DNA from: Mycobacterium aquaticum
GTDB lineage: Bacteria; Actinomycetota; Actinomycetes; Mycobacteriales; Mycobacteriaceae
NCBI RefSeq assembly: GCF_002086485.1
Contig: NZ_MVHF01000022.1
Span: 1 to 64,000, forward strand
Reading direction: 5' to 3'
Length of the DNA stretch: 64,000 nucleotides
Shown here: positions 54,555 to 62,836 of the stretch, piece after piece
How the letters are laid out: each line of letters begins with the position of its first letter
Numbering within the stretch: the stretch's first letter is position 1
Notes under the pieces: model-generated
Seen by the model: the letters and a program-made list of their open reading frames with translations, nothing else
Told to the model about the DNA's origin: nothing
Database searches by the model: none
Position numbers and translations under genes: made by a program

Positions 54555-54854
54555 ATGTGTTGTGGCGACGACGAGATTGCCGGTCCGGCGGTCGATGTCG
54601 AGTTCTTCACCGAAGTCTGGCAGGTGTTCGACAAGTACCCCGAGGCGCGTCGCAAGTATTCGATCAGCACGCTGCCACTGCAGGCGAAAAGGCTCGGTGT
54701 CGACCTGCAAGCCGATGAAGCGGTCACGCGGTACGACGGTGACCGCATCATCACGGAGTTCGAGCCGCGACAAGCCCGCCGCGCCCACCACATGTGCTGC
54801 GAATGGTCCGAACCGCATCGCTGGCGATCATGTGTGCGGTGGTGTCAGGAGTGA
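54555..54854 (+). CDS. Small Cys-rich protein of unknown function
   Basis: The 99-residue product starts MCCGDDEIAG and ends with HHMCCEWSEPHRWRSCVRWCQE, so cysteines and histidines sit at both ends of an otherwise polar chain. A strong AGGGAGG site lies before the ATG at 54555; GTG at 54522 is less likely. No domain is recognised. The two clusters could bind metal together. It lies between the CoA-transferase gene and the facing ligase gene. Confidence 0.7.
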   Translation: MCCGDDEIAGPAVDVEFFTEVWQVFDKYPEARRKYSISTLPLQAKRLGVDLQADEAVTRYDGDRIITEFEPRQARRAHHMCCEWSEPHRWRSCVRWCQE

Positions 54855-54875
54855 TCCCGCACATCGGCCGGGCGC

Positions 54876-56318
54876 TCACCCGCCGGTGAAATGCTCGCGC
54901 ACCGCAACGAGATCGGGCTTGCCCGACGGGGTTCTGGGAATCGCCTCGACGAGGGCCATGGCGGTGGGGATCTCGTAGCGGGCGAGTCGGCCCTGCAGGA
55001 AATCGAAGAGTTCGGGCACCGTGGCGCTCCCGTGCAATTCGACCATGGCGACGGGTGTTTCGCCGAGGCGTCCGTCGCTCACGCCGATCACCGCGGCGCC
55101 TCGCACCGCCGGGTGGCTCTCCAGAGCGGCCCGCACGTCGTCGGGCATGATCTTGAATCCGCCGCGGATGATCGCCTGATCGGCCCGGCCCAGAATCCAC
55201 ACGAACCCGTCGGCGTCGATCCGGGCCAGGTCGGTGGTGCGCATCCACTCGGTGGCGTCTACCTGGGCGGGTATCACCTCAAGCAGACCCTGCTGTCCGG
55301 GCGCCCGTGGGATGCCGTTGTGATCGACCACCCGCAATCGCGCGCCCGGATTGGCGCGGCCGACGCTGCCCCGCTTGGTGCGCCAGTACTTCTCGTGGTC
55401 GGCCAAGGTCCAGCCCGCCACGCCGCCGCCGAACTCGGTGGCGGCATAGGACGTCAGCACCGGGATGCCGAACTTCTCGGTGAAGGCGTCGGCGTCGTCG
55501 GCCGACAAAGGCGCGGTTCCCGAGGTGACCGCCCGGATACCGGCGAGGTGCTCACGGGTCAGGTCCGAATGCAGCACCATGCGCAGCGCTGCCGGAACCA
55601 GCGACACGGCGTGTGGTCGGTGCTCGCGCACGGCGTCGGCCCAGCGGTCGAGCTCAAACTTGGGCAGTAGGACGAACGGGCGTGCCTCGGCGATGCACAA
55701 CAGCACCCGGAACACCCCGCCGACGTGCACGAGGGGCGAGTTGACGATCGCCACGCCACGTCGTAACGCGGTTGGCGCAGCGGCGCTCTCGGGGTCACGG
55801 CCCATGACACTGCGGGCCAGCATGTCGTAGGTGAGGTCGACGCGTTTCGGCGGACCGGTGGTGCCGCTGGTCAGCATCCACACCGCGACTCCGGGGCGGC
55901 CGGAGTCGACAGCGAGCGCGGCCGGCACCGTGACCGTCGGCGCAGTGCTGAGGTCGGAGATGCGCACGACCGTGGTGTGAGGCGACGGGGTCAGCAGGCC
56001 GGCGATGTCGGAGGCCAGCCCGACCACCACGGGAAGGCCGAGTGTCGCGATGTCGGCACGGGTGCGATCGTCACCGCGCGACGGGTTGATCACCACGACC
56101 GTACCGCCGGCCTCGAGCACTCCGAGCACCGCTGCGACGTGGGCAGGCTGGTTGCGGAGCAGGATTCCGACGCGGGCCGTGCCGGTGGCCTTGCCGATCT
56201 GTCGGGCCAGCGTGGCGAGCTCGCCCCAGTTGCACCAGGTGCCGTCGTACTCTATGGCCCGGGCCTGCGGTTGTAGGTCGAGCACGTGAGTGATGCGGCG
56301 GGACAACGGATGTGGCAT
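54876..56318 (-). CDS. Acyl-CoA synthetase (AMP-forming)
   Basis: The 480-residue product is an ANL-family ligase with LTSGTTGPPKRV (nucleotide loop), YAATEFGGG, the hinge TTDLARIDADGFVWILGRADQ, and a final PRTPSGKPD with the catalytic Lys. It activates a carboxylic acid to its CoA ester through an acyl-adenylate. The ATG at 56318 overlaps the crotonase stop. The usual family length is 500-550; this one is short at the N-terminus. It ends the leftward operon that begins with three crotonases. Confidence 0.9.
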   Translation of the reverse strand: MPHPLSRRITHVLDLQPQARAIEYDGTWCNWGELATLARQIGKATGTARVGILLRNQPAHVAAVLGVLEAGGTVVVINPSRGDDRTRADIATLGLPVVVGLASDIAGLLTPSPHTTVVRISDLSTAPTVTVPAALAVDSGRPGVAVWMLTSGTTGPPKRVDLTYDMLARSVMGRDPESAAAPTALRRGVAIVNSPLVHVGGVFRVLLCIAEARPFVLLPKFELDRWADAVREHRPHAVSLVPAALRMVLHSDLTREHLAGIRAVTSGTAPLSADDADAFTEKFGIPVLTSYAATEFGGGVAGWTLADHEKYWRTKRGSVGRANPGARLRVVDHNGIPRAPGQQGLLEVIPAQVDATEWMRTTDLARIDADGFVWILGRADQAIIRGGFKIMPDDVRAALESHPAVRGAAVIGVSDGRLGETPVAMVELHGSATVPELFDFLQGRLARYEIPTAMALVEAIPRTPSGKPDLVAVREHFTGG

Positions 56319-57091
56319 CACCGGAGCCGTGGCGGGGTCTGGGCGAAGGGACGAGCGGTCATCTCGGCCTTGGCGATCGGATTGCCCAGCCGGGTGTAGA
56401 TGAGGCCCTGATCCATGGCGGCCCGGTACGGCTTGTCCAGTGACTCCCAGATGGCTTTCACCGTGCCCTGGGTGGCGGTCGGGGGTTTGGTGGCGATGGT
56501 CGCGGCGATTTCCTGGGCACGTTCCCAAAGAGCGTCGCGGGCGACCACTTCGGTGACCAGGCCGATGCGCAGCGCGGTTTCGGCCCCGACCCGTTCGTCA
56601 TTTCCCATCAACGCCATCCGCAGGGTGTCGCCCAATCCGATGCGGCGCATCAAGCCGACCGGCTCCAGCGCGGACACCAACCCCGCGCTCACATGGGAGT
56701 CGAAGAATGTCGCGTCGGTCGAACAGATCACCACGTCTGCTTCGTTGACGAAATAGAGCGCACCGGCCGTGCACATGCCCTGCACGGCGCACACCACCGG
56801 TTTCCACATCTTCTGCCACTTCGGGCTCAACAGCTCACCCGGGTCCTCGTGGTTCCACACGACATTCGGTTGCCCGTAACTGGATTTCACATCCAGCCCG
56901 GCGCTGAACGCCCGGTCTCCGGCCGCCCGTAGTACCACGGCATTGATGTCTTCGTCTGCCTTGACGGTGCGCCAGACATCGCGCATCTCCTCACACATCG
57001 TGCGGTTGAAGGAGTTCAGCGCTTCGGGACGGTTCAGCGTGACCGTCGCGACGCGTGATTCATGGTCGAAGTCGACGAGCAACGTTTCCAT
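56318..57091 (-). CDS. Crotonase-fold protein without either catalytic Glu
   Basis: The ~257-residue product has the crotonase opening VATVTLNRPEALNSF and an oxyanion-hole segment, AGLDVKSS. At the two sites where enoyl-CoA hydratase has Glu144 and Glu164, it has Tyr (GALYF) and His (FDSHVS). It overlaps the next gene's stop as TGATG. Start is ATG at 57091 or the adjacent GTG at 57094. It is unlikely to be a standard hydratase; isomerase, thioesterase or C-C hydrolase action is possible. Confidence 0.85.
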   Translation of the reverse strand: METLLVDFDHESRVATVTLNRPEALNSFNRTMCEEMRDVWRTVKADEDINAVVLRAAGDRAFSAGLDVKSSYGQPNVVWNHEDPGELLSPKWQKMWKPVVCAVQGMCTAGALYFVNEADVVICSTDATFFDSHVSAGLVSALEPVGLMRRIGLGDTLRMALMGNDERVGAETALRIGLVTEVVARDALWERAQEIAATIATKPPTATQGTVKAIWESLDKPYRAAMDQGLIYTRLGNPIAKAEMTARPFAQTPPRLR

Positions 57092-57894
57092 CACCGGGCC
57101 TGCCAGTTGGGCTTGCGCTTCTCCACGAACGCCCGCGGCCCCTCGAGCGCGTCCTCGGTGCGCACCACGCGTTCACGGAACGTCTCGGCCAGGATTTCGC
57201 CTTCGAGCAGCGGCAGGTCCAGTGTCTTGTGGATGGCCAGCCGCGTACCCCGAACGGCCAGCGGCGCATTGGAGTTCACGATGTCGGCGATCTCATGGGC
57301 ACGCTGCAGCAGCTGGTCGTGCTCGAGCACTTCGGTGATCATGCCCAGCTCGTAGGCCCGCTCGGCGCTCATCCGCTCGTGTTTGCCCATCAACGCCATC
57401 CGCAACGCGACCGATCGGGGCAGTGCGCGGGCCAGACGGACCATCTCGCGGGCGGCGACCAGGCCGATGCTCACATGGGGGTCGAAGAATGTCGCCCGCT
57501 CAGAGGCGATCACGATGTCTCCCGTCGTCACCCAGTCAAGTCCTGCGCCGCAACAGATTCCGTTGATCGCCGCCAGGACCGGCTTGGCCATCCGGCGAAA
57601 CGGGGGAGTGCCCTCCTGGGGCGCCTCCCACTGGTCGTAGGTGGACAGGTAAGGCCGCTCGTAGATGACTCTGCCGTCGTCGGGGATCTCTTTGACGTCC
57701 GCGCCGGTGCAGAACGCCCGCCCACTACCGGTGACGATCATCAGCCAGACGTCGTCGTCGCCCTCGGCTTGGTCGTAGGCGGCGCGCAGTTCGGTGATCA
57801 TGTGCGGCGACAGTGCGTTGAGGGCGTCGGGACGGTTCAGTGTGATGGTTGCCGTGTGGCTGTCTACCTCGTACTTGATGGTGTCATAGGACAA
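57091..57894 (-). CDS. Crotonase-fold protein with Asp/His at the Glu positions
   Basis: The 267-residue product is close in pattern to the following crotonase. The sites equivalent to Glu144 and Glu164 read Asp (GAGLDWV) and His (FFDPHVS). TTG at 57894 is the start, after GAGGAAC. The three tandem crotonases plus ligase make one leftward operon. Asp/His pairs occur in crotonases that do hydrolysis or isomerisation, but the reaction here is unknown. Confidence 0.87.
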   Translation of the reverse strand: MSYDTIKYEVDSHTATITLNRPDALNALSPHMITELRAAYDQAEGDDDVWLMIVTGSGRAFCTGADVKEIPDDGRVIYERPYLSTYDQWEAPQEGTPPFRRMAKPVLAAINGICCGAGLDWVTTGDIVIASERATFFDPHVSIGLVAAREMVRLARALPRSVALRMALMGKHERMSAERAYELGMITEVLEHDQLLQRAHEIADIVNSNAPLAVRGTRLAIHKTLDLPLLEGEILAETFRERVVRTEDALEGPRAFVEKRKPNWQAR

Positions 57895-57916
57895 TTGAGT
57901 TCCTCACTGCCGGTGT

Positions 57917-58699
57917 CTAGCGCCCTTGGAAGTCGGGGTCTCGCTGCTCTCGGAAGGCGGCCAGGCCCTCCTTGAAATCACTGGTGCGGCAGGCAAGCTC
58001 AAGGTTGAACAGTTCCTGGTTCATGGACTGGCCCAGCGTGGCGTGCTGGCCATAGGCGATGGCCTGCTTGGCCAGGCCCAGGGCCACCGTCGGCCCGGCG
58101 ACCAGCTGGGTCAGCAATGCGTCTGCGACGGCGTCGACGTCGTCGGCGGGCACTGCGTCGTGGATGAGGCCCCAGTCGGCGGCCTGAGTTCCGGTGATCT
58201 TCTCGCCCAGGAGCAGCATGCGTTTGGCGCGGGCCAGGCCGGCCAGTCGCGGCAGCAACCACGTCGCTCCCGAATCGGGGCTGAAACCGCGGCTCAGGAA
58301 CGGTTCCCAGAAGGTCGCACCGTGCTCGGCGACGGTGAAATCGGCGGCCAGTGCCAGGTTGCAGCCGAGTCCGACCGCCCAGCCTTTCACTGCGGACACG
58401 ACCGGCAGTTGGATGGTCGCGACCAGTTCGATGATCCGGTGTGCGCCATGCGGGATACGCCGCACCAGATTTCCGGAACGGGGGCGGCCGCCGGTGCTGT
58501 TGGTGGCGATCCAATCGGCACCGGCACAGAAGTCTCCGCCTGCGCCTGTGATGGCCACTGCCCGCAGTGAGTCGTCGGAGGCCGCGGCGGTCAGGGTGGC
58601 CGTCATGGTGTCGATCATGCTGTGGTCCAACGAATTACGCCGGTCCGGGCGGTCAATAGTGATGCGTAGGACGGCGCCGTCGCGGGCTGTGGTGATCAC
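57917..58699 (-). CDS. Crotonase-fold protein with altered active site
   Basis: The 260-residue product has VLRITIDRPDRRNSLDHSM and the oxyanion-hole part CAGADWIA. Positions of Glu144 and Glu164 are Asn (GCNLALA) and Phe (WEPFLS); an Asp follows in FSPDSG, as in some enoyl-CoA isomerases. GTG at 58699 is the start. It is first in the leftward operon. Possible roles are isomerase or ring hydrolase. Confidence 0.87.
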   Translation of the reverse strand: MITTARDGAVLRITIDRPDRRNSLDHSMIDTMTATLTAAASDDSLRAVAITGAGGDFCAGADWIATNSTGGRPRSGNLVRRIPHGAHRIIELVATIQLPVVSAVKGWAVGLGCNLALAADFTVAEHGATFWEPFLSRGFSPDSGATWLLPRLAGLARAKRMLLLGEKITGTQAADWGLIHDAVPADDVDAVADALLTQLVAGPTVALGLAKQAIAYGQHATLGQSMNQELFNLELACRTSDFKEGLAAFREQRDPDFQGR

Positions 58700-58789
58700 C
58701 TGTGTGCGAGCCTTTCCAGGGCTATACCGTTGACCCTACAGTAGGTGATGCAGTTACATTCTGTACAAGTTAGCAAGGAAGGGTCGCCG

Positions 58790-58915
58790 ATGGAAGGGCA
58801 TGCGGCCTTGCGTGAGCGCCAACGCCTGCTCGACACCTTTGCCGAGGACGACGTCGCGTGGGCCTGCGGATCACGCCGGCCGCCGGAACGGGCAAAACCA
58901 TTGAAGCGAGGCTGA
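58790..58915 (+). CDS. Possible small protein before the crotonase gene
   Basis: A 41-codon frame starts with ATG at 58790 behind a strong AAGGAAGGG ribosome site at a six-base distance and ends with TGA at 58913. The product is charged, with RERQRLLDTFAEDD early and a basic tail. It lies between the divergent crotonase operons, six bases before the next start, so it may be a small protein, a translation leader, or a truncated relic. No signal peptide or domain is seen. Confidence 0.45.
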   Translation: MEGHAALRERQRLLDTFAEDDVAWACGSRRPPERAKPLKRG

Positions 58916-58921
58916 TTTCGC

Positions 58922-59788
58922 ATGACCGATGACCGGGTGCTCTTCGAGGTCGACGCGGACCACCGCATCGCGACCATCACGTTCAACAACCCCGAACAGC
59001 GCAATTCCTACGATGCCGCCATGCGCGACGCGGTCGCACGCCACCTGGACCTCGTCGCCGAAGACGACGACCTCACCGTGGTGGTGCTACGGGGTGCCGA
59101 GGGCGTCTTCAGCGCCGGGGCGGACATGAACAACGCCTACGGTTGGTACGGCGAGAAAGGTACGCAGGCTACCACGGGCAGGCCCAGTCAGCGCCGGCGA
59201 TTGACAGTGGACCGCAAGACATTTGGGTTCTACCACAACTTCATGGGCTTCCCGAAGGTCACGGTGGGGGAGATCGGCGGCTACGCGCTCGGTGGAGGGT
59301 TCGAGATGGCGTTGATGACGGACATCTCCGTGATCGCGCGCGACACCAAGATCGGCATGCCTGCCACGCGGTTCCTCGGCCCTGCGTTGGGCAGTCTGCA
59401 CATGTTCTTCCATCGCCTCGGCCCGGTGTTGGCCCGGCGCATGCTGCTCACCGGCGACATCATCGAGGCCGGGGCGATCGAGCACCTGGGCATCTTCACC
59501 GACACGTGTGATGCCGACCAGGTTGCGGCAAGGGCGCGGTACTGGGCGGCCAAGGCGGCCAAGATGCCTGCCGACGGTGTCGTCATCGCCAAGGAAGCGT
59601 TCCGGCTGGTGGAGCAGAGTCAGGCCTACCAGGGCGAGGAAGTCGCGAGTTATCTCTTCCACGCGTACGGAACCAACCTGCAGTTCTCGCCCGGTGAGTT
59701 CAATTTCGTCAAGACGCGCGCCGAGCACGGAACGAAAGAGGCGTTCCGGATGCGCGACGCGCATTTCCACGTTCCGGAGCCGCAGTAG
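58922..59788 (+). CDS. Enoyl-CoA hydratase/isomerase family protein
   Basis: The 288-residue crotonase has IATITFNNPEQRNSY, GAEGVFSAGADMNNAYGWYG and GGGFEMALMTD with the first catalytic Glu, but the second Glu is Ala (GMPATRFLG). An unusual loop of about 30 residues (QATTGRPSQRRRLTVDRK region) follows the oxyanion-hole segment. One Glu is enough for some isomerases and hydrolases. It is probably transcribed with the small frame upstream and lies before the thiolase promoter. Confidence 0.88.
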   Translation: MTDDRVLFEVDADHRIATITFNNPEQRNSYDAAMRDAVARHLDLVAEDDDLTVVVLRGAEGVFSAGADMNNAYGWYGEKGTQATTGRPSQRRRLTVDRKTFGFYHNFMGFPKVTVGEIGGYALGGGFEMALMTDISVIARDTKIGMPATRFLGPALGSLHMFFHRLGPVLARRMLLTGDIIEAGAIEHLGIFTDTCDADQVAARARYWAAKAAKMPADGVVIAKEAFRLVEQSQAYQGEEVASYLFHAYGTNLQFSPGEFNFVKTRAEHGTKEAFRMRDAHFHVPEPQ

Positions 59789-59825
59789 CCAACCTCGTGT
59801 CGCGATGCCCGCGGTACGTGCTACG

Positions 59826-59851
59826 TTTACACTATCAATCGATATCGTAAA
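59826..59851. promoter_or_regulatory. Operator-like dyad before the thiolase gene
   Basis: TTTAC-N16-GTAAA spans 26 bases, with inner matches (ACTATC / GATATC), 10 of 13 pairs symmetrical. AATCGATA, in the centre, also occurs at the TetR start region near 61806. The thiolase start follows 10 bases after it. It is the likely site of the TetR encoded at 61046-61789. Confidence 0.55.
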
Positions 59852-59860
59852 GGTGGAAAC

Positions 59861-61036
59861 ATGCCGACACCCGTCATCGTCGGTGCTGCCCGCACCGCCA
59901 TCGGTCGGTCTTTCAAGGGCACTTTGGTCAACACGCCCCCCGAGACCCTGATCGCCACCGTCCTGCCCGAGGTCGTGCGTCGTGCCGGGATCGCTCCCGA
60001 GGCCATCGATGACCTGATCTTCGCGGAATCGAATTACGGCGGGGGCGACATCGCGCGCTATGCGGCAGACGCCTTGGGCTGGGAGTCGGTGCCGGGGCAG
60101 TCGGTGAACCGGCACTGCGCGGGCAGCCTCACCGCGATCGGCAACGCGTCGGCGCAGATCGGCTCCGGCATGGAACGCGTCCTGGTGGCAGGAGGTGTGC
60201 AGTCGTTGTCGTCGTCCCCGCTGATGAAGTGGCGGGTGCCGGGGCCGGAGCTGACCTTCATCGAGCCCTGGATGACGCCCACCCACGTGGAGACTCCGGA
60301 CGCGCCGATGCGGGACATGTCGATCACCGTGGGGTGGAACACTGCGCAGGCCGCCGGGATCACCCGTGAGGAGATGGACGCGTGGGCGGCCCGGTCGCAT
60401 CAACGTGCCGTCGCCGCGATCGACGAAGGCCGGTTTGTCGACGAGATCGTGCCGTTGAAGGTGACCCAGCCGGACGGCTCGGTCATCGAGTTCAGCGTTG
60501 ACGAACACCCGCGCCGCGGCACGACTGCCGAGAAGTTGGCGGAGCTCAAGGTCCTGCACCCGGAGATCGAAGGGTTCTCCATCACCGCGGGCAACAGCAG
60601 CGGCACAAACGATGCTGCCGCTGCTGTCGCGCTCGTCGATGCGGACTACGCCGCAGCCGAGCAGCTCGGTGTGCTGGCCACCGTGAAGGCATGGGCCGCA
60701 GTCGGTGTCGCGGCGCGCGACACCGGCCTCGGTGGGGTCAAGGTGATCGGCAAAGTGCTGGACCGGGCCGGGCTCAAGCCTTCTGACGTCGCCTTGTGGG
60801 AGATCAACGAGGCCTTCGCATCGGTCCCGATCGCGGCGGTTCGCGAATATGGTCTCGACGAGGAATTGGTCAACTTCTCCGGAAGCGGCTGCAGCCTGGG
60901 ACATCCCATCGCTGCCTCGGGTGCACGCATGGTCACCACGTTGGTCTACGAGCTGCAGCGCCGTGGTGGTGGCATCGGTGTCGCCGCCATGTGCGCGGGC
61001 GGCGGGCAGGGCGGCGCGGTCGTCATCGAGGTGTAG
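59861..61036 (+). CDS. Acetyl-CoA acyltransferase (thiolase)
   Basis: The 391-residue thiolase has NRHCAGSLT (nucleophile), NEAFASV, GHPIAASG and CAGGGQGG. It cleaves 3-oxoacyl-CoA. The ATG follows AAAGGTGG. It is a single gene with its own operator-like dyad, facing the TetR gene ten bases away. It is a second thiolase in the island and may serve a different chain length or branched substrate. Confidence 0.93.
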   Translation: MPTPVIVGAARTAIGRSFKGTLVNTPPETLIATVLPEVVRRAGIAPEAIDDLIFAESNYGGGDIARYAADALGWESVPGQSVNRHCAGSLTAIGNASAQIGSGMERVLVAGGVQSLSSSPLMKWRVPGPELTFIEPWMTPTHVETPDAPMRDMSITVGWNTAQAAGITREEMDAWAARSHQRAVAAIDEGRFVDEIVPLKVTQPDGSVIEFSVDEHPRRGTTAEKLAELKVLHPEIEGFSITAGNSSGTNDAAAAVALVDADYAAAEQLGVLATVKAWAAVGVAARDTGLGGVKVIGKVLDRAGLKPSDVALWEINEAFASVPIAAVREYGLDEELVNFSGSGCSLGHPIAASGARMVTTLVYELQRRGGGIGVAAMCAGGGQGGAVVIEV

Positions 61037-61045
61037 CCGACGGAG

Positions 61046-61789
61046 TCAGACCGCCTTGCGCCGGGCCTGCGCCTTCTTGGCAGGCTTGGCGCCCTGTTCG
61101 ATCAACCGCGCGGCGTGGTCGAGGATGCACTCAAGGCCGTACTCGAAGTTCTTCTCGTCGGCAGCACCGATCCGGTGGCCTTCACCGGTCACCTGCGCGA
61201 TCAGGGGCGCGCTCTCGGGATCGATCACCATGGTCTCTTCGTAGTCGCCCGGGGCGTTGTCGTTGGCCCGGTTCTTCTCGTAGAGCCGGTGCAGCACCAC
61301 CGATCCGCGGACATGCACGGATACCGCCGAATAGGTGTCGAAGGCATCCTCGACCGAGAGTCCGGCCTCGACCAGACCGCTGATCGCGGTTTCCATCTCC
61401 TGGACACCCAGCCGCGCGGCTCGCGGACTCAGTGCCGACCTGATCAGGATCAGATCGCACAGGATCGGGTTGCCCATGAACGCCTTGCGCATGGTCCGCG
61501 CGTGGTTGGCGAGTGACTCACGCCAATCCTTGGCCTCCACATACGGCGTCGCAACGACGAATTCGCGCAATGCGCGGTCGGTCATCGCGTTGAGCAGATC
61601 GTCCTTCTTGCGGAAGTACCAGTAGATGCTCGTGACACCGACGCCGAGGTGTTTACCGAGCAGCGGCATGCTCAGGTTGTCGATCGAGACCTGCTCGGCG
61701 AGTTCGAAAGCGCCGGCGATGATGTCGTCGGGGTTGATGGATCCTCGTTCGCGGCGCTGACGCTTCTCCGCGGTCGGTTGCTTTGCCAC
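61046..61789 (-). CDS. TetR-family regulator with a TetR_C-type C-terminal domain
   Basis: The 247-residue product has the DNA-binding part SINPDDIIAGAFELAEQV...LLGKHLGVGVTSIYWYFRKKDDLL and a long C-terminal domain ending in an Ala/Lys/Arg-rich tail. The frame reaches 61846 and an ATG at 61804 exists, but GTG at 61789 has GGAGGT seven bases before it, which decides the start. AATCGATA near 61806 is shared with the thiolase operator, so it probably represses itself and the thiolase. Confidence 0.88.
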   Translation of the reverse strand: MAKQPTAEKRQRRERGSINPDDIIAGAFELAEQVSIDNLSMPLLGKHLGVGVTSIYWYFRKKDDLLNAMTDRALREFVVATPYVEAKDWRESLANHARTMRKAFMGNPILCDLILIRSALSPRAARLGVQEMETAISGLVEAGLSVEDAFDTYSAVSVHVRGSVVLHRLYEKNRANDNAPGDYEETMVIDPESAPLIAQVTGEGHRIGAADEKNFEYGLECILDHAARLIEQGAKPAKKAQARRKAV

Positions 61790-62067
61790 TGCGGACACCT
61801 CCATCGAAATCGATACTGCTCGGGCAGGTCCTGCGCCGCGGGTCAACGCCGCCGAATTTACCGTCAGCTGCCACCTGAACTGCGCCTACCGGCGCGTGTC
61901 TTGCGGGTATTGTCACCGTCAACCTTACCGGTAGACCTCCCGTAGCTTTGCCCTGCGGTGGTGTCCGGGCCGTCGCTGGGCGGTGGCGGGCGGTCAGCCG
62001 CCCTTTTACTGTAATCCATATAGTAGGCTTTTCCGGAGTATTGGACCGCGAGCTGTGAGGGGCACTG

Positions 62068-62829
62068 GTGTCAGAGGTAGTTCTGCGGGAGCGTCACGGG
62101 CGGACGCTCGTCATCACGATCAATCGGCCGGAGGCCCGCAACGCGTTCAATCTCGCGGTCGCCCAAGGGCTCGCCGATGCGGTCGACGAACTTGACGGCA
62201 CTGCGGAACTCTCGGTGGCGATCATCACCGGCGCGGGCGGCAACTTCTGTGCCGGCATGGATCTGAAGGCGTTCGCGTCCGGGGAAGTGCCCCACGTGCC
62301 GGGCCGCGGCATCGGGTTCACCGAACAGCCGCCGCACAAGCCGCTCATCGCCGCGGTCGAAGGTTACGCGCTGGCGGGCGGCACCGAGATCGTTCTCGCC
62401 ACTGATCTCGTGGTGGCTTCCAAGGCGGCCAAGTTCGGCATACCCGAGGTGAAGCGTGGTCTGGTCGCCGCGGGCGGTGGTCTGCTGCGGCTACCCAAGC
62501 GCATCCCGTACCAGAAGGCCCTCGAGCTGGCGCTCACCGGCGACAGCTTCACCGCCGAGGAGGCTGCGGCGTGGGGCTTCGTCAACAAGCTCACCGAGCC
62601 GGGCGAGGCCTTGGCCGGTGCTCTCGAACTGGCCGAGCGGATCACCGCGAACGGCCCGCTCGCGGTGGCGGTGACCAAGGAGATCATCACCAAGTCGGCA
62701 GGCTGGTCCGAGGACGAGATGTGGAAGAAGCAGGGCGAGTTGATCACTCCTGTCTTCACGTCAAAAGACGCAATCGAAGGTGCGACGGCGTTTGCCGAGA
62801 AGCGTGCCCCGAACTGGACCGGTTCCTGA
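62068..62829 (+). CDS. Enoyl-CoA hydratase (crotonase) with both Glu
   Basis: The 253-residue product has LVITINRPEARNAF, FCAGMDLKAF, AGGTEIVLATD (first Glu) and FGIPEVKRG (second Glu), so a normal hydratase active site, unlike the three crotonases to its left. GTG at 62068 follows GAGGGG. It ends seven bases before the next SDR gene. The family likeness is to EchA19/EchA17-type mycobacterial hydratases. Confidence 0.9.
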   Translation: MSEVVLRERHGRTLVITINRPEARNAFNLAVAQGLADAVDELDGTAELSVAIITGAGGNFCAGMDLKAFASGEVPHVPGRGIGFTEQPPHKPLIAAVEGYALAGGTEIVLATDLVVASKAAKFGIPEVKRGLVAAGGGLLRLPKRIPYQKALELALTGDSFTAEEAAAWGFVNKLTEPGEALAGALELAERITANGPLAVAVTKEIITKSAGWSEDEMWKKQGELITPVFTSKDAIEGATAFAEKRAPNWTGS

Positions 62830-62836
62830 CGGACCG

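Noticed and set aside
59087-60904. Minus-strand frame of 605 codons opposite a crotonase and a thiolase
   Set aside because: Antisense shadow; no ribosome site or domain, and both plus-strand genes are complete.
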